Of a stretch of DNA of 64,000 bases, positions 43,841 to 64,000 are shown piece by piece. This DNA comes from Elysia chlorotica (lineage: Eukaryota > Mollusca > Gastropoda > Plakobranchidae). A program made the translations under genes and the position numbers. Location of the stretch: contig RQTK01000168.1 of assembly GCA_003991915.1 (NCBI GenBank), forward strand, positions 499,878 to 563,877. The letters run 5' to 3'. Position 1 is the stretch's first letter, and the number at the start of each line of letters is the position of its first letter. The notes below the pieces were generated by a model. The model searched no databases and had not been told where the DNA came from. It saw only the letters and a list, made by a program, of their open reading frames with translations.

Positions 43841-44867
43841 TAACATATTTCTCTAGACCTGACCCCATCACCTCTCCAGTAGACCAATCCATCACACACC
43901 ACATGCAGACTGCACACACTTGGGTGAAAAATCAGAAAACACTAATTAGCCATCTTCAAAACACTCCAACACTCATACCATACACCAAAATGCTGATGCT
44001 GAAAGGGGAATGATTTCGGAGAATGCCAAAAAGAGAGAGGGTGAGAAGAATGCTGGCAATCTGCATAAGAAACTGAGACACAAGTAAGCCTCTTCCTCCT
44101 CTTCCAGCCATCACTGATGCAAGCAACTGCCTTTAAAATATATAAGTAAATTGTATTGTCTTTTACTTTAAAAAAATGTATCTTTGATGGTGTAAAACAT
44201 TCATTGTAGTTTTTTTTAAGAATATATTTGTTTGATATTGTTCAAATGTGATGGTTAATTGTCAAATGGGTTAGGTGCAAGCAATTTGCAAGGCCTTGAG
44301 AAAATCCAGGATTTTTTTTCACAGCCAGTTGGCACCTCAGCAAAATCACTAAGTTTGAACACATTAAATCATGCATTTGACAACGATGCTTGAAAATTTC
44401 AAGATCTAATCGCAGTTGAGTGAACACAGCGTTAATGATTGTGGTAATCTTACCAGCGAGACAAGGCAGCTGGACTTGTGTAATTAAAGCCTACCATTTG
44501 GGCATGCAAGATGAGCACACCAAATTATTTTGTGGCTTTTTTAAAGAACCCTAACGTATGTTTATTCTACTTGTCCAAAGTCATTATGTTATTTCTTTTG
44601 AACACAAGTGAACAAACAACCCCTTAATATAACAGCCTTATGTTAAGAAATACATGTACTACATGGATTTAAATGTGTACAATGGGAAGCTATCATTAAA
44701 GCCAAAGACAGGTTAAATAAGTAATATTACCATCAGTCGGTAAAAAAGTTGTATGCTGCTTTTTTTTTATACTTCTTATATGATTTATATGATGTTTAAA
44801 GAAATCGGATATTTAAGGTCCATTCACTTTTAAACTATCAAAATGGCCTTTCCATGGCCACCTTTCT
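43841..44867. other. Intergenic, POLE2 3' flank
   Basis: No exon seen. A minus-strand AATAAA at 44561-44566, about 300 bases beyond the POLE2 stop, is a candidate polyadenylation signal. Confidence 0.45.
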
Positions 44868-62015
<17,148 letters not shown>

Positions 62016-62429
62016 TTTGTGTGCCGCGCCAAATCAAACGAAGTGTTTAATGTGCTGCTTACCAACACAGTTACACACTGATCTGCTCTACACTCGTCGA
62101 AATCCTTCCTATTCTTATACATGTATTGTTATGACGAGTCGTAAGCTACCACGGCGTTGTATTTACAACCCTTGGAAATTGGATAGTGTTGAGTAAATGG
62201 TCTTCTAGAAGTGGAGACTGGTGACAGTCTTTGGTTATAAATCACTTTGATACAAACGTACGTATAGCCCAGATGCATAATATCTTTAACATAGAAAAAC
62301 AAAACATAGAAACACGCACATAATATCAAATGGACACACACTCAATCAAACATTCTTTGTATCATATCATCAAATGGCTAAAGTATATAATTATTGTCAG
62401 GAAGTTATGTATCTTATCTACGGGTACCG
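62016..62429. other. POLE2: POLE2 5' flank
   Basis: Short CpG-bearing stretch (GTGCCGCGCC just upstream of the ATG) then ordinary AT-rich sequence. The POLE2 promoter should lie here; no TATA box or clear site was recognised. Confidence 0.4.
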
Positions 62430-64000
62430 TATGGAATTCACACAATGCACCCCGACTGTCATAGTCTTCGTGAAGTTTCTGGGATAAGAGATTTGCAGTA
62501 TCTCACCGTTCTTGACTAGATGTGTATGATTTTGCCTGTCCTCCCCGATGTTATATATTCATGGTCTTTTAATATAATATGTTCAGCCTTGACAATAATT
62601 ACAAACTCTTTCTTATTATACAGATGACAATTCCTTTGTGACAACTTTCTAAGCTTTACGTACCCGCTATTACACTGTAATTTATCAATACCCGAAGTGT
62701 CCCCATTTGTTATGTTACCATCCCAACACTTTACTCCAAAATAAATTGTACTTTGAATGAGTAAACTGTAAAACCCACGCAGCGCATCTTTGGATACCGG
62801 TACAGTGAATTTGTTCAGTTTATTAACGAAGAACAGCCTCCTATTTCTCTTATAACAAGATACAGAGGTATTGATAATTTCACCAATCTCGTCAACAAAA
62901 TTTTAGGGGCATTATTGGGTTTTACTTTTTTCGCATGTCGACGACGATTTCTTTTGTTTTCTGAACATTCAGTACATGATAATTATCTTTCATCAGTTGG
63001 TGAATCGTTCGATACTCAATAACCATTAGAGACTGAAATACGCCCTATAATTGTCTTCGTCTCAAACTTAGACATGCGATCAAATCCAAACCGCTCCACC
63101 CTAAACTCCCAAATTTTACAGTAAAATTACAAATGGGCCAGAATATTTTTGAGTCATAAAACTAATAACATCAAACGCCTAATCAATTTTTTAACGAAAA
63201 TTAACGAATTTATAAAACTAAAATGTATTTTAAAAAACAAGCAGATACAAGAATTACTGCTTCCTCCCCTTCATTGAAAAAAAAATCGAAAGTGCTATAA
63301 ATAATGATTCTTTTTATTTTCTAAGTGCGTGCGCAAATTTTAATGCACACAGTGCACCGTTTTCCTAGAACGCTTGGTTAATTATTAATTCTGATTATAC
63401 ATTATTGAGCCTACTTAATTTGATGCAACCTCTTCAAGCAAACATATTACGTTCCTAAAGTTATAGATCCTAAAGTTACACAAATTTGAGTTCAGCACAG
63501 TTTAAATTTAGCTACAATACTTTAGTTTTGTCCATCCTACAGTCCCCACGAATTTCGTGGGTTTCCAGCTAGTAGAATTATCTGCAAATTTAATGAGCAT
63601 TGTGATGTTACTGTGACTTCTATGCTTGTTAGCGTATGGAGTACAATGTTGGTAATATTACGTAATACGCATCCATGTGGGACTCTTTAATAGAGTTATG
63701 GAATGTGAATATCTTTACACAGGCCTATACAGGTGGAAGACCTAAAGAATAACATTAAAGTGCCTACTTTGGTGTCAGAGAGGTTTGTTTTTTTTAATTG
63801 TTTTTTTTTTCAAACCAAAATGTGAGGTTGGATTGTGTTGAAAGCCGATAAAATCGATGAATAAGAGACGAACATTACCGTACGTTGTTGTTTTTTTCTC
63901 CTATGTGCTCCAGGGCACCATTAGTGAGTAAAATGCATGCGTCTTCTACATTTCTATGTTTATGAGCAAATTGACAAGATTTAAGTTTTTTGTTTTGTTT
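62430..64000 (-). pseudogene. Decayed non-LTR reverse transcriptase (LINE ORF2), runs off right edge
   Basis: On the minus strand, in order: a VEDACIL-like segment (near 63940), LLFIDF (63850-63867) and FNTIQPH, GCVL (near 63680), an FADN form of the FADD catalytic box (63577-63591), LNVQKTKE (62950s), NRRLFF (near 62850) and SGR then RYCKSLIP (62540-62490). These are the classic landmarks of CR1/L2-like ORF2 proteins. Stops and frame changes between them, and loss of one catalytic Asp, show it is dead. Confidence 0.82.

Noticed and set aside
63545..63561. Perfect 8-bp-arm palindrome CCCACGAATTTCGTGGG as a regulatory site
   Set aside because: It lies inside the decayed LINE reverse transcriptase and is probably element sequence.

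Overview
This is a eukaryotic nuclear window, most likely from a mollusc and probably a gastropod. It is AT-rich and intron-dense. It carries long (GA)n tracts, many TCTAGATC-type clusters, tRNA-headed SINEs and several decayed non-LTR retrotransposons. The encoded proteins are clearly animal; the species is not identified. No operons, CRISPR arrays or free-standing tRNA/rRNA genes were seen.

Layout. (1) 1-7.6 kb: the first coding exon of a Rho-family small GTPase (minus strand, 716-896) with the rest of its gene off the left edge, then repeats and a possible CpG-rich promoter near 4.3-4.7 kb. (2) 7.6-27.7 kb: a complete 23-exon minus-strand gene for a ZNF106 orthologue. The 23 exons join with every reading phase matching, giving 2252 residues: two N-terminal matrin/U1-like C2H2 fingers, a long disordered middle, a seven-blade WD40 region, and a final C2H2 finger split over the last intron. 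(3) 27.7-32.7 kb: a repeat-rich divergent intergenic region (GA satellite, hairpin repeats, a foldback element). (4) 32.7-36.6 kb: a small plus-strand gene of four coding exons and 157 residues. It resembles the NSL1/Mis14 kinetochore family, and its first intron is almost entirely a 1-kb tandem duplication. (5) 36.6-44.8 kb: intergenic repeats, a LINE 3' fragment flanked by ~100-bp direct repeats, and an orphan transposon-like ORF. (6) 44.9-62.0 kb: a complete 15-exon minus-strand POLE2 gene (DNA polymerase epsilon subunit B, 564 residues). It has a U12-type intron with non-canonical ends, an exactly duplicated exon 3, a serine-glutamine cluster tail, and a separate 158-codon ORF on the same strand inside its last intron. 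(7) 62.4-64.0 kb: a decayed non-LTR reverse transcriptase running off the right edge.

The genes do not form an obvious functional unit. POLE2 works in leading-strand replication, ZNF106 is an RNA-binding zinc-finger/WD40 protein, the small gene may act at kinetochores, and the GTPase is a signalling protein. The points most worth checking are the POLE2 U12 intron and exon-3 duplication, the ORF nested in POLE2, the split C-terminal finger of ZNF106, and the P-loop substitution in the Rho-like GTPase. All exon models were built by eye from splice consensus, phase continuity and remembered family sequences; no alignment or RNA evidence was available.
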